A DNA stretch of 64,000 bases from Anaerocolumna sp. MB42-C2 (GTDB taxonomy: Bacteria; Bacillota; Clostridia; Lachnospirales; Lachnospiraceae), in NCBI RefSeq assembly GCF_030913705.1, contig NZ_CP133190.1, forward strand, positions 2,418,001-2,482,000. Direction: 5' to 3'. This document shows positions 9,340-18,910 of the stretch, piece by piece. Within the stretch, counting starts at the first letter, position 1. Each line of letters starts with the position of its first letter. Both the position numbers and the translations under genes were made by a program. The notes under the pieces are model-generated. The model searched no databases. It was not told the DNA's origin and saw only the letters and a list, made by a program, of their open reading frames with translations.

Positions 9340-9672
9340 ATGGATATTACAATGCAGCTAAAAGCTATATCCGAACCTAACCGATATAAAATTATCAATT
9401 TACTTCTGGAACGGCATTACTGTGTCCGGATCATTGCCAAAAAGTTAAATATCAGTGAATCTGCGGTGTCACAACATATGAGTGTTTTAAAGGAAGCCGG
9501 CATTGTATACGGTAAGAAACTGGGTTATCATATGCACTACATTGTTAAGACGGACACCTTAAGATATATAAGAGATGAGATGTCTAATATGCTGCAAGCA
9601 GCCGAACAATCTGCATTAGAAATAAAAAATTGTTCCTGTGAATTGTCTCGCGAAAAAATTGCGAGCCATTAG
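9340..9672 (+). CDS. ArsR-family winged-helix regulator
   Basis: 110 residues. Residues about 5-80 form the ArsR winged helix (KAISEPNRYKIINLLLE, then AKKLNISESAVSQHMSVLKE). A Cys-Ser-Cys pair (NCSCE) near residues 97-101 could bind metal or react with oxidants, but the classic ELCVCDL metal site is absent. The last nine codons and the stop lie inside a repeat element (9647-9698) also found near 46.3 kb, so the C-terminus may have been replaced or extended by the repeat. It precedes a MATE exporter and probably controls it. Confidence 0.88.
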   Translation: MDITMQLKAISEPNRYKIINLLLERHYCVRIIAKKLNISESAVSQHMSVLKEAGIVYGKKLGYHMHYIVKTDTLRYIRDEMSNMLQAAEQSALEIKNCSCELSREKIASH

Positions 9673-9698
9673 AAGAATAGTAAAAGGCGCTATTCTTC
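9647..9698 (+). repeat. Double-hairpin interspersed repeat, copy A
   Basis: Two adjacent hairpins: CTCGC(9647-9651)/GCGAG(9661-9665) and GAAGAATAG(9672-9680)/CTATTCTTC(9690-9698). Inverted copy B at 46317-46367 matches at about 44 of 51 positions by eye. Copy A supplies the 3' end of arsR and part of the arsR-MATE spacer. Confidence 0.7.
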
Positions 9699-9769
9699 GA
9701 GATTTTACACTGGGTGAGTTTAAGCCTTAGCGTAAAGAAATTTTGAATTATGAAAGGTTATTAAAACAA

Positions 9770-11110
9770 ATGAAAACAAATGATATGCTTCGTGGCAGTG
9801 CAGGGAAATCTTTATTTTTATTTGCGCTTCCCATGATTATAGGAAACCTGTTCCAGCAATTTTATACTATGGTTGATGCTGTTATTGTCGGGCGTTTTGT
9901 CGGAGAAGATGCACTGGCAGCCGTTGGCGCTTCCTATGCTCTTACAACTGTATTTATTTCCATCGCAATCGGGGGTGGCGTGGGTGCTTCGGTCCTGACA
10001 AGCCAGTACCTTGGCGGAAAAGATTACACTAAAATGAAAACCTCTATCTTTACCGCACTTTTTACTTTTCTGGCAATCAGTCTTTTCTTAGGGTTATTCG
10101 GTGTCCTCTTAAGTTCTTCCATTATGCAGTGGTTGAATACGCCGGTAAATATCTTAGGACAGGCCTCATTATATTTGCGGATCTATTTCTTTGGTTTACC
10201 CTTTTTATTTATGTATAATGTGCTGGCTTCCATATTCAATTCCCTTGGGAAATCACAAATACCACTCTATTTATTAATATTTTCATCTATATTAAATGTA
10301 TTTTTAGATCTTATTTTTGTTATTAATTTTAATATGGGTGTAGCAGGTGTAGCATGGGCCACCCTATTAGCCCAGGGAGTTTCTGCGGTCATATCCTTTT
10401 CTTTATTGCTAAAACATTTAAATATCTATTCGGACAAAGGAACTATTAAAAAATACGATCTCTCTGCTTTGGGAAAAATGTTTAAAATAGCAGTTCCCTC
10501 GATCCTCCAGCAGTCCATCGTATCCATTGGTATGATGTTAGTTCAGTCTGTAGTAAATGGTTTTGGTTCCGAGGTTCTGGCCGGTTACTCTGCTGCAATG
10601 CGGATTGAAAGTATTGCTGTCGTCCCCCTTGCAGCCATGGGAAATGCCGTATCCACCTTTACCGCACAAAATATAGGTGCCAATCAGAAGGACCGCGTTA
10701 AAAAAGGATATCAAAACGGATATATTATTGTTGCCGCCTTTGCCTTAATAATCTGTGTGACGTTGGAATTATTCCATACCCCAATCATATCAGCTTTCTT
10801 AAATAAAGAAAGCAGCACTCTGGCTTTACAGACAGGTACTGCTTATCTAAAATTTATGGGATTTTTCTTTATAATGATTGGCCTTAAAATGATAACGGAC
10901 GGTTTGCTTCGAGGTGCCGGTGATATGAAAGTATTTACCATTGCTAATCTTGTGAACTTATCAATCCGTGTTTTTGTGGCATTTAAATTTGCCCCTGTCT
11001 GGGGAGTAGCCGCCGTATGGTATGCGGTTCCTATGGGTTGGACCGCCAATTACCTATTATCTTTCAGCAGATATTTGACCGGGAGATGGAAAAACATAAA
11101 GTTAAAGTAA
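9770..11110 (+). CDS. MATE-family multidrug exporter
   Basis: 446 residues from ATG 9770; a TTG nine codons upstream is in frame but has no ribosome site. Twelve membrane helices are expected. Signatures are FALPMIIGNLFQQFYTMVDA and VGRFVGEDALAAVGAS at the N-terminus, repeated in weaker form in the second half (IAVPSILQQSIVSIGMMLVQ). MATE proteins expel cationic drugs or metabolites using a Na+ or H+ gradient. It follows arsR by about 100 bases with a hairpin repeat but no T-tailed terminator between, so it is probably co-transcribed and de-repressed when ArsR leaves the operator. The natural substrate is unknown. Confidence 0.93.
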   Translation: MKTNDMLRGSAGKSLFLFALPMIIGNLFQQFYTMVDAVIVGRFVGEDALAAVGASYALTTVFISIAIGGGVGASVLTSQYLGGKDYTKMKTSIFTALFTFLAISLFLGLFGVLLSSSIMQWLNTPVNILGQASLYLRIYFFGLPFLFMYNVLASIFNSLGKSQIPLYLLIFSSILNVFLDLIFVINFNMGVAGVAWATLLAQGVSAVISFSLLLKHLNIYSDKGTIKKYDLSALGKMFKIAVPSILQQSIVSIGMMLVQSVVNGFGSEVLAGYSAAMRIESIAVVPLAAMGNAVSTFTAQNIGANQKDRVKKGYQNGYIIVAAFALIICVTLELFHTPIISAFLNKESSTLALQTGTAYLKFMGFFFIMIGLKMITDGLLRGAGDMKVFTIANLVNLSIRVFVAFKFAPVWGVAAVWYAVPMGWTANYLLSFSRYLTGRWKNIKLK

Positions 11111-11215
11111 TTAAAAATATTTATATATCAAACGACGAAATCAAAGATAAGATAAATTACTACTTTTGAAAAACAACGTTATTTTCTTTTATTCATATGT
11201 TAATAACAGAAATTT

Positions 11216-11231
11216 AGAATTTACAAATTCT
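11216..11231. promoter_or_regulatory. Small palindrome upstream of the helicase gene
   Basis: AGAATTT-AC-AAATTCT is a perfect 7-bp inverted repeat 78 bases before the start at 11309. It could be an operator; it does not match the clostridial LexA box. No convincing promoter was found around it. Confidence 0.25.
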
Positions 11232-11308
11232 GGATAGCGATGTATGATTTATATATTGCATATAAATATTTAGTATTTCTATGAGTATACCTGATGGAGG
11301 TAATTCAC

Positions 11309-13409
11309 ATGACTGATGAAATAATAAGAGATGAAGCGGGTTATTTAGCAAAAGTACAAAAAGCGATACATGAAAAACTAGATGAAATTGAAGTTTCAAT
11401 GGATAAAAATAAGCAGTTAGTCATCAATCAGAAAAAATATTTATGGGGAAATATTTATGAAATGGATTTGCAGGAAATAGCCTCAAACAGGGAAGACATC
11501 TCCCGTGATATTGATGATCAAAATTCTATGTTTAAAACGAAACGTTTATTAGAAAAACTACTTGATAATACTTATTTCGGAAGAATTGACTTCGTATATG
11601 AAGGTGAATCGGACGAAAATGCCGAGAAAATATATATCGGTTTAGGAGGTTTTTCACCTAAGTCAAGTATTGGACAACTTGTGTATGACTGGCGGGCACC
11701 TATTTCCAGTTTATATTACGACTATGAAAAAGGACCGGCCTCCTATGAAGCTCCTGCTGGAGATATTGCCGGCAAAATCATTTTAAAAAGGCAATTTAAG
11801 ATACGTAAAGGAATTATGGAGTATGCTTTTGATGGCAGTATTAAGATTGATGATGACATATTACAGCGGGAATTATCACAAAACGGAAGTGTGAAGATGA
11901 GAAATATTGTATCTACCATACAAAGAGAACAAAATTTAATTGTACGTGATAAAGATACCAAGATTATGGTGGTACAAGGAGTTGCCGGTTCCGGGAAAAC
12001 ATCAATCGCACTTCACAGAATTGCTTATTTATTATATAAAAACAGGAAAAATATTAATTCAAGCAATATTATTATCATATCACCTAATGCAGTTTTCTCA
12101 GATTATATCTCAAACATTTTACCAGAACTGGGAGAGGAAAATATCTGTGAAATGAAATTTGATGAATTGGCACACAAAGAATTAAAAGGATTAGGAACTC
12201 TCGAGGGGTAAATACACACAGACTGAATATATTATTATGGTTAACAAACCAGATGATATACGAATTCAAAGAATAAATCTTAAAAATACTTCCGTATATA
12301 CAAAAGAAATTATAAGCTATATCGATGTATTGGAGCGAAAGATAATATCTTATAAAGATTTAGTTTTTCATGATATTATCTATGAAAAAGAAGTCATACA
12401 ATCTTTATATGAAAACCGATTTCACACAAAACCAATATTTGAGAGGCTTAAAATGATAAGCGACTACATTGCGGATAGATACGAAACAGATTTTAATGTA
12501 TCAGTCAGTAAAAAGAACAGACAACAAATATATGATAGTCTATTGGAAATGCTTAATTTTACAGATGTTGTAGCACTTTATCAAAATTTTGTTGATTATT
12601 TGTCAAACAAATATGATATTCTTAAGGGTGACAAAATTGATACATGTGAAATTCTATATGAAGATATCTATCCAATCGTATTGATTAAGATATTACTATT
12701 TGGAACACATGGATTTCAAAATATAAAACATGTGATTATTGATGAAATGCAAGATTATAATGCTACACAATACGAAATACTGAATCGAATATTTGATTGT
12801 AATATGACTATCTTAGGTGATATTCAACAAGTTATATATAAAACAAATGATGATGTAATTGAAAAACTAAAAGATATGTTCCAGGACAGAGTTAAATTAA
12901 TAAAAATGATGAAAAGTTACAGGTCAACTTTGGAAATAAGTGAATTTTGTAAAAATATCTGTAATGCCACGGAAATGGAACCTTTTGACCGGCATGGAAA
13001 AGAACCATTAATCGTAAAGTGCAACGGATACAATAACATGGTTTTAGGCATAGAAAAAACCATTAATAAAGTTGATCCAAAAAGTTATTCAACAGTGGCT
13101 GTAATATGCAAATCCAAAAAATCAGCTCAGAAATTCTATAATAGTATCAGGAATAAGGACGATTACTATTTGATGAACGACGAAAATACAGAATTTAGGG
13201 AAGGTAAAATAATCACAAATGCATTTCTTGCTAAGGGACTTGAGTTTGACATGGTTATTATACCAGAAGTTACAATAACAAATTATAAAACTGATATCGA
13301 CAGGCAGATCTTGTACGTGGCATGTACGCGGGCATTGCATGAATTATATTTATATTATTATGATGAAGTAAGTGAGTTCATTCAAAAGTACCCTGTGAAA
13401 ATACCTTAA
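11309..13409 (+). pseudogene. helD: HelD-like UvrD/Rep-family helicase, frameshifted
   Basis: Two consecutive frames together cover a HelD-type protein of about 700 residues. The first (start ATG 11309 after GGAGG) holds the N-terminal coiled coil and Walker A (GVAGSGKTSIALHRIAYLLY, near residue 224) and stops at 12209-12211. The second, offset by one base, opens just after 12194 and reads on through a KYTQTEYIIM stretch, Walker B (VIIDEMQDYNATQ near 12735) and motif VI (LYVACTRALHELYLYY) to 13409. The shift therefore lies within about 12195-12209, near a GAGGGG run. HelD frees stalled RNA polymerase. Both halves are otherwise intact, so this is a recent mutation or a sequencing error. The split gene is unlikely to act as a motor. 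Confidence 0.8.
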
Positions 13410-13422
13410 AATTCCCCAAAAT

Positions 13423-13481
13423 AAAATCTCGGATATGCTGTAAAAGCTGAATACTTGCCTTAACAGCATTTCCGGGATTTT
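13423..13481. terminator. Bidirectional terminator between convergent genes
   Basis: Arms 13423-13444 and 13460-13481 pair at 19 of 22 positions, A-rich on one side and T-rich on the other, so it can stop the helicase transcript (+) and the sugar-importer transcript (-). Confidence 0.8.
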
Positions 13482-13488
13482 AAATTTA

Positions 13489-14454
13489 TTATTCCAGACT
13501 AGCTTTGTTTATTACAGATACTCCGGTATCTACATAATCAGCTCCGGTGTCTTCTCCTGCTAAAGCTTTTGCTGCTTCTTTCATTCCCTCATACCCCATA
13601 ACATCAGGGTTCTGAGCCATTGCACAAAGAATATAGCCGCCTTTGATCAGTTCAAGGATTGTATCGGATTTATCAAAGCCTACACCAATGATCGTATCCC
13701 CTGATTCCTGAATTGCATTACCGATACCAACACTTGATCCTTCATTCGCCCCAAATAATCCAACACAGCCGGAGGTAATATAGTTAGCCGCGATATCTTT
13801 GGATTTGGCCGCATCCCCTTCTCCGTATTGGGTTTCCAGTAACTCATAAGCCTTACCGTCAAACGCGGAACGGAATCCTTTTTCACGGGCTACACAGGAG
13901 GCGGTAGCTGCATTTACATTGACAATACCTATCTTACCGGCTGTTTTACCGGCTGCCTGTAAGCCTTTTAACATCTCTTCACCTGCTGTTTTACCGGCTG
14001 CTTCATTATCGGTTGCCAGAGTTTGGATTGCAGGATAATCTGCTGCAGAGTCAACATAGATAATTTTAACTCCGGAGGCTTCTGCTTCTTTTAAGGCTGA
14101 AGTTACTGCATCAGGACCATTCGCTGCAAGAAGGATAGCGTCTGCTCCGCCTGCAACCGCATTATTGATACATTCGATTTGTTTTGCATCATCTTTTACA
14201 TCAGGAGCCAGCCACTCATAATCAATATTACCAAGTTCCTCTACCGCTTTCTTACATCCTGCGTCAACATTAACCCAGTGCTGATCCATCTGATCCATGG
14301 TGATTAAGTATACTTTAAACTTTTCTCCGGTTGAAGCTGCCGTTGCTTCTCCCTTATTGTCCGTACCTGAGCTGGTTACCGCCTGATTTTTAGAACACCC
14401 CGCTGCCAATACCAGACATAACCCCAGAATAATTGCCAATACCTTTCTCTTCAT
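13489..14454 (-). CDS. Sugar ABC transporter substrate-binding lipoprotein (RbsB-like)
   Basis: 321 residues with lipobox LAAGC (Cys20), AAGGGAGG ribosome site, and the periplasmic-binding-protein type 1 fold. Family features include an early MDQMDQHWVNVDAGCKKAVEELG segment split by the lipoprotein linker, ADAILLAANGPDAVTSAL, IIYVDSAADYPAIQTLATDN and FGANEGSSVGIGNAI. It binds a monosaccharide-sized ligand outside the cell for the permease and ATPase encoded upstream. Last gene of the operon. Confidence 0.92.
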   Translation of the reverse strand: MKRKVLAIILGLCLVLAAGCSKNQAVTSSGTDNKGEATAASTGEKFKVYLITMDQMDQHWVNVDAGCKKAVEELGNIDYEWLAPDVKDDAKQIECINNAVAGGADAILLAANGPDAVTSALKEAEASGVKIIYVDSAADYPAIQTLATDNEAAGKTAGEEMLKGLQAAGKTAGKIGIVNVNAATASCVAREKGFRSAFDGKAYELLETQYGEGDAAKSKDIAANYITSGCVGLFGANEGSSVGIGNAIQESGDTIIGVGFDKSDTILELIKGGYILCAMAQNPDVMGYEGMKEAAKALAGEDTGADYVDTGVSVINKASLE

Positions 14455-14539
14455 AAAAGAAACCTCCCTTAATTATTTTATATTTAAGTAAAAGCGAAAC
14501 TACTATATGTTCTATATGCCATACTATTGATACAATTTC

Positions 14540-14556
14540 AGAGCAAAGCTTGCTCT
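14540..14556. other. Short hairpin between permease and binding-protein genes
   Basis: AGAGCAA-AGC-TTGCTCT, a perfect 7-bp stem with a 3-base loop and no T-run, in the 234-base gap 14455-14688. It may protect the downstream mRNA, as such hairpins do ahead of highly expressed binding-protein genes; nothing else was seen in the gap. Confidence 0.35.
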
Positions 14557-14688
14557 TAGGTCAATTAAAGCCAGAAGCAAATATCAGCTGTATGGTACTT
14601 TCGGAAAAACCATATCGTTTCGCAAATTACCTAATATCTATATCTAATCTTTCGCTTTAACATCTGTAACTTATATTCAATATGTAAC

Positions 14689-15693
14689 CTAATTTACTTT
14701 TTTCTTTCTCGGTTTACCGGTACGTACTACAACGTCTAATAATACGGATACCACCACAATAATACCAATGGTAATATTCCGGATTGCAACCGGTGCACCG
14801 GCAAATTGAAGTCCGTTCTGTAGGACACCCCATATAGATGCACCTATCACGGTCCCAAGGAGAATTCCCTGTCCTCCCAGTGTACTAACACCTCCGATTA
14901 CAGATGCCGCCACCGCATATAATTCATAACTGTTACCGGCATCCATGGTACCCATCCCGGTTGTCGCACAGATCATAAGCCCCACCGTACAGGCACAGAG
15001 CGCACTGACTAAATACGCTTTCATTGTTGTAGAATGTACGTTAACACCGGAAAGCCTGGCTGCATCCAGATTACTTCCAACTGCATAGATATGTCGTCCC
15101 GATCTCGTTTTGCTTAAGATAAAATCAAAAATCACCCATAATACGGCAGCAATCCAGATTGCATTATATAATCCTAACGTTTTACCATAATAGAAAAAAT
15201 TACGAAATGTTTCTGCACCCTCTCCAATGGAATTAGTATTATAATTGTTATTAACTATCTGTGCGATTCCCCGTGCAATTGTCATTGTACCAAGGGTAGC
15301 AATAAAAGGCGGCAGCTTACACTTTGAAACCAATTCACCATTTAATACTCCAACCGCAAGACAGCTTATAATGTTAATCAATACAGAAACCCATGGGTTC
15401 AGACCCTTAGTCATCAGTGTTGCCGATATCATACAGCTCATCCCCACGACAGAACCGATGGACAGATCAATATTGCCTGTAATAAGTACATAAGACTGTC
15501 CAATCCCTATAATCAGGATAGGCGCTATCTGTCTGAGCAGATTCGCTACATTCTTCCCCGAAAAAAATATAGGATTAACTATACCAAAAACAATACATAA
15601 AACGATAAGACCAATTGTAACGGTAATTACCTGGCCCATCCCCCTAACAGCCAGGATTCTTCTAAGCACATTCTGTTTTTCTGCTTTATCCAT
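14689..15693 (-). CDS. Sugar ABC transporter permease (RbsC-like)
   Basis: 334 residues, about ten membrane helices, ribosome site AAAGGAGA. Family signatures are ITGNIDLSIGSVVGMS, LPPFIATLGTMTIARGIAQI and VGSNLDAARLSGVNV (the loop contacting the ATPase), then ASVIGGVSTLGGQGILLGTV. It forms the membrane channel of a CUT2-type sugar importer with the ATPase at 15717-17228 and lipoprotein at 13489-14454. Confidence 0.94.
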   Translation of the reverse strand: MDKAEKQNVLRRILAVRGMGQVITVTIGLIVLCIVFGIVNPIFFSGKNVANLLRQIAPILIIGIGQSYVLITGNIDLSIGSVVGMSCMISATLMTKGLNPWVSVLINIISCLAVGVLNGELVSKCKLPPFIATLGTMTIARGIAQIVNNNYNTNSIGEGAETFRNFFYYGKTLGLYNAIWIAAVLWVIFDFILSKTRSGRHIYAVGSNLDAARLSGVNVHSTTMKAYLVSALCACTVGLMICATTGMGTMDAGNSYELYAVAASVIGGVSTLGGQGILLGTVIGASIWGVLQNGLQFAGAPVAIRNITIGIIVVVSVLLDVVVRTGKPRKKKVN

Positions 15694-15716
15694 GTTAAAT
15701 TCTCCTTTATAAGCTA

Positions 15717-17228
15717 TTATGATTTCAGCTCTGTCTTTTTATCAAAACTGGTCGCTAACTTCAGAATCTTATCCTGAGTGGCTTCCTCTGTTTTTAATTC
15801 ACCAGTTATCTTACCGTCACACATAACAATAATACGATCGCTGATTCCCATTATTTCAGGCATTTCTGAAGAAACAAACAGAACTCCGATTCCCTGTTTT
15901 TTTAAATCATTCATTAAATTATAAATCTCTATTTTTGCAGCTACATCAATCCCTCTCGTTGGTTCGTCAAAGATGACTACCCTTGATCTTCTTCTAAGCC
16001 ATTTGCCGACTACAACTTTCTGTTGATTTCCGCCGGACAGACTTCCTGCATCCACATCTGAATTAGGCAGTTTTATTTTTAAATCTTTTATGGCTTTATC
16101 TGCCATCTCATTTTCTTTTCTACGGTTCACAACTCCGGTTTTACCGCAAAGGATATCCAGATTTGGTAATGCAATATTATCCCGGATACTGAGTTTGGTA
16201 CACAGACCATCTTTTTTCCTGTCTTCAGGAACCAATACAATACCGTTTTTGATTGCATCCATGGGTTTTTCTATTTTCACCGGTTTCCCGTCCAGAATGA
16301 TTTCACCGTTCTCTTTCTGATCCACTCCGAATACAGCTCTTGTAGTTTCCGTTCTTCCAGCTCCCATAAGTCCGGCGATTCCTACAATTTCTCCCGCATA
16401 TAATTTAAAATTAATATTTCTTACCATACGGCCGGCATTCAGTTTTCTTACCTCCATGATCTCTCCGCCTAAATCACAGGTGACTCTCGGAAACTTTTCT
16501 TTAATCTCACGTCCGGCCATACAAGATATTATCTCTGACAAGGAGGTATCTTTATAATTCATGCTTTTAATAAACTGTCCGTCCCGTAATATGATTACAC
16601 GGTCCACAATATTTTCCAGTTCTTCCAACCTGTGTGATATGTATACAATACCGCAGCCTTCCTTTTTCAGCTTATGGATTATGGTAAATAATTCTTCAAT
16701 CTCTTTGGAAGTCAGAGCTGAGGTTGGTTCATCCATAATAAGTATTTTTGCATTACAAGACAGTGCTTTTGCAATCTCTACCATCTGCTGCTTCGAAACA
16801 GCCAGATCTCCCACAATGGTTTCAGGATGGATATCAATATTTAAGCTGGTCAATATTTTTTCTGCTTCTTCATTCATTTTCTTAACTGAGAGCATTCCAT
16901 ATCTGGTAATCTCACGGCCCAAAAAGATATTTTGTGCAACAGTTAAATGTGCACACATATTAAGTTCCTGGTGTATAATGGCAATCCCCAATTCCTGTGC
17001 CTTTTTCGTATTCATCTCCTCAATAGTTTGACCAAATACTTTTATTGTACCGCCATCTTTTAAATATACACCGCTTAATATTTTCATTAAGGTTGATTTG
17101 CCTGCACCATTCTCACCAAGTAATGCCAGTACCTCACCTGACATTAAATTAAAGGAAACATCATTTAAGGCCATTACACCCGGAAAGCTTTTTGATACAT
17201 GTTCTATTTCAACAATATATTGATTCAT
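15717..17228 (-). CDS. Sugar ABC transporter ATPase, tandem type (RbsA/MglA-like)
   Basis: 503 residues with two ATPase domains. Domain 1 has Walker A GENGAGKST (38-46) and Walker B ILIMDEPTSAL. Domain 2 has the usual reduced Walker A (GLMGAGRTETTRA), an intact signature LSGGNQQKVVVGKWL and Walker B VVIFDEPTRGID. All catalytic residues expected for the CUT2 class are present, in sharp contrast to the paralogue encoded just upstream. It powers import of a monosaccharide. Confidence 0.95.
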   Translation of the reverse strand: MNQYIVEIEHVSKSFPGVMALNDVSFNLMSGEVLALLGENGAGKSTLMKILSGVYLKDGGTIKVFGQTIEEMNTKKAQELGIAIIHQELNMCAHLTVAQNIFLGREITRYGMLSVKKMNEEAEKILTSLNIDIHPETIVGDLAVSKQQMVEIAKALSCNAKILIMDEPTSALTSKEIEELFTIIHKLKKEGCGIVYISHRLEELENIVDRVIILRDGQFIKSMNYKDTSLSEIISCMAGREIKEKFPRVTCDLGGEIMEVRKLNAGRMVRNINFKLYAGEIVGIAGLMGAGRTETTRAVFGVDQKENGEIILDGKPVKIEKPMDAIKNGIVLVPEDRKKDGLCTKLSIRDNIALPNLDILCGKTGVVNRRKENEMADKAIKDLKIKLPNSDVDAGSLSGGNQQKVVVGKWLRRRSRVVIFDEPTRGIDVAAKIEIYNLMNDLKKQGIGVLFVSSEMPEIMGISDRIIVMCDGKITGELKTEEATQDKILKLATSFDKKTELKS

Positions 17229-17341
17229 AAATACACCCAGTCTTTCTGTTTCTTATATTTGCAGCAGTCTTTCTTTTTCTATATTTTTATTTTCGCCGTT
17301 TTGAGTAATCATCAGCCGTAAATAGAACCTAAAATAAGTAT

Positions 17342-17372
17342 ATCACCCCTATTCTTTTGTAACAGGGGTGAT
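17342..17372. other. Hairpin between the two ATPase-like genes
   Basis: ATCACCCCT / AGGGGTGAT, a perfect 9-bp stem with a 13-base loop. The minus-strand tail is ATACTTATTTT, only a weak T-run, so it may be a leaky terminator or a processing site that separates sensor from transporter mRNA. Confidence 0.45.
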
Positions 17373-17413
17373 TCCTTGGATTAATGGGGATATTCTTTTG
17401 TTTTTAATTTGGA

Positions 17414-18865
17414 TCATACCATGGTTTTTATGGAACCGAATTCTTCCTTGGAATACTCTTTCACTACGGCACCTTTCTCTATTACTAAAAGCCGATCCGC
17501 AACCGTTAAAGTATCCGATATATTAACTGCTAATATAATAACGGTAATTCCTTTTCTTTTTAGTTCCCGGATTAAATCTGCAATGTGTTTCCGAAGATAC
17601 ATATCCGCTCCCGAAAAAGGCTGCAGACAGAATACTATACCCGGATTGTATAAGTGAATACGGTAATAAACCAGGTTATAAAGGGATGTTAACTCTAATT
17701 TCGATAAATCTTTCGCATAAACATCGTCTCCCAAAATACTTTTATATTCACGTATGATACTCTTTTTAATCTTTCTCCTCATAATATTAATATCTAACTT
17801 TTTATCTACCAGAAAAGTGAGGTTATCAATATAACTAAGGCTATAAAAAAGCATTTTTTGGGTGGCATTTTCGGGAATGACTGATATTCCATTCTGTAAG
17901 GCTTTCTTAGATATACTTTTCGTGTAATTCTGATTGTTATATAAAATCTGTCCATATCTGGGGGGCTGCTCTCCGTTCATAAGTTCTAATAAATCCTTGA
18001 ATATGGTATTATTCATATCAAAAAGTACGGTACAATCACCCTTTTTAATTGAGAAAGACATGTTATTTAAATCAGCCGTAAACACATTTTCGAATTTCAG
18101 GATTCCCTTTTCACTGTTTCCCGGGATTTTTGGTTTTGTATCATAAAAGGAGATGGTATAAACATGGATCAGGTCACTCTTCTTTTCCATCTCGTCCAAT
18201 ATCTTAATAACCGAACCATCTTTCATCAACGCTGCTCTATCGCAGATAGAAAAGATTTCTTCATGATGGCTTCCTATAATCATAAAAGTATATCCCTTAC
18301 CTGAATAGTAATGAATTAAACGGTATAACTGATTTAAATCCACTACACTTAAGACATTACTGATATCACTGATAATAATTAAATTCGAACCGGTAATAAC
18401 CGCCTTTAATAATTCTACAACACACTGTTCAAAGGGATTTAGATTGGCGACCAGTTCACCCGGATCTATTTGAATCTCCATTTCTTTTAAGAAACGGTTA
18501 ACCTGTCCTCTTAACACCTTGTTATTTATGATGTACTTTTTAAAACTTCTGCGAAGAACAAAAATATTATCGGAAACAGTCAAGTCCTGAATCAGTTTGC
18601 TTTTCTGGTCAATGACATATACCCTGTTCATATTGTTCGTGCTGTGTTCATAATAGTTTACCAATTCATTATTCATATAAATCCGCCCATAATCAATGGG
18701 ACTATTCTGGCACAACAGCTGTACAAGTTCTGTTTTCCCCTGCCTGTCGATCGGAATTAGTCCCATAATTTCACCTTTATAAATCTGCAGATTAATATTG
18801 TCCAGGTATGTAACACCGTCACAGACCTTTGTTACATTCTCCATTCGAAGTATTTCTTCTCTCAT
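17414..18865 (-). CDS. Catalytically degenerate tandem ABC protein (RbsA-like pseudo-ATPase)
   Basis: 483 residues aligning by layout with RbsA-type double ATPases, but the chemistry is gone. Domain 1: Walker A keeps GKT (43-45) but its first Gly is Pro38; the signature reads LNPFEQC in place of LSGGQ/LSVGKQ; Walker B reads IIISDISN, so the catalytic Glu is Ile; the switch His remains (GSHHEEI). Domain 2: the Walker A region is LFDMNNTIFK, the signature LSKLELTS, and Walker B CLQPFSGAD with no Asp-Glu. The frame is intact, with a good ribosome site (GGGGAG), so it is not decaying. It sits between a true RbsA-like ATPase and a histidine kinase with almost no external domain. I infer a regulatory adaptor rather than a motor. 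Confidence 0.8.
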   Translation of the reverse strand: MREEILRMENVTKVCDGVTYLDNINLQIYKGEIMGLIPIDRQGKTELVQLLCQNSPIDYGRIYMNNELVNYYEHSTNNMNRVYVIDQKSKLIQDLTVSDNIFVLRRSFKKYIINNKVLRGQVNRFLKEMEIQIDPGELVANLNPFEQCVVELLKAVITGSNLIIISDISNVLSVVDLNQLYRLIHYYSGKGYTFMIIGSHHEEIFSICDRAALMKDGSVIKILDEMEKKSDLIHVYTISFYDTKPKIPGNSEKGILKFENVFTADLNNMSFSIKKGDCTVLFDMNNTIFKDLLELMNGEQPPRYGQILYNNQNYTKSISKKALQNGISVIPENATQKMLFYSLSYIDNLTFLVDKKLDINIMRRKIKKSIIREYKSILGDDVYAKDLSKLELTSLYNLVYYRIHLYNPGIVFCLQPFSGADMYLRKHIADLIRELKRKGITVIILAVNISDTLTVADRLLVIEKGAVVKEYSKEEFGSIKTMV

Positions 18866-18910
18866 ACTGACTCCCCTTGCAGAGACTTATGCTGAATATC
18901 TGCCTGCAGT

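Noticed and set aside
11172..11177. AACGTT before the helicase gene as another LacI operator
   Set aside because: The flanks do not match the two AACGTT sites near the LacI gene, and a six-base match is expected by chance.
12195..12211. Programmed ribosomal frameshift in the HelD-like gene
   Set aside because: No slippery heptamer followed by a stem or pseudoknot was seen, and HelD genes are not known to use recoding; mutation or sequencing error is simpler.
16561..17031. 156-codon open frame on the plus strand opposite the RbsA-like ATPase gene
   Set aside because: It mirrors a strongly conserved gene, has no ribosome site, and similar antisense frames occur opposite the paralogous ATPases (49675-50031, 52191-52547), as expected from codon bias.
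17414..18865. Degenerate ABC gene as a decaying pseudogene
   Set aside because: The frame is full length without stops or shifts, with a good ribosome site and operon position; selective loss of catalytic motifs alone is not decay.
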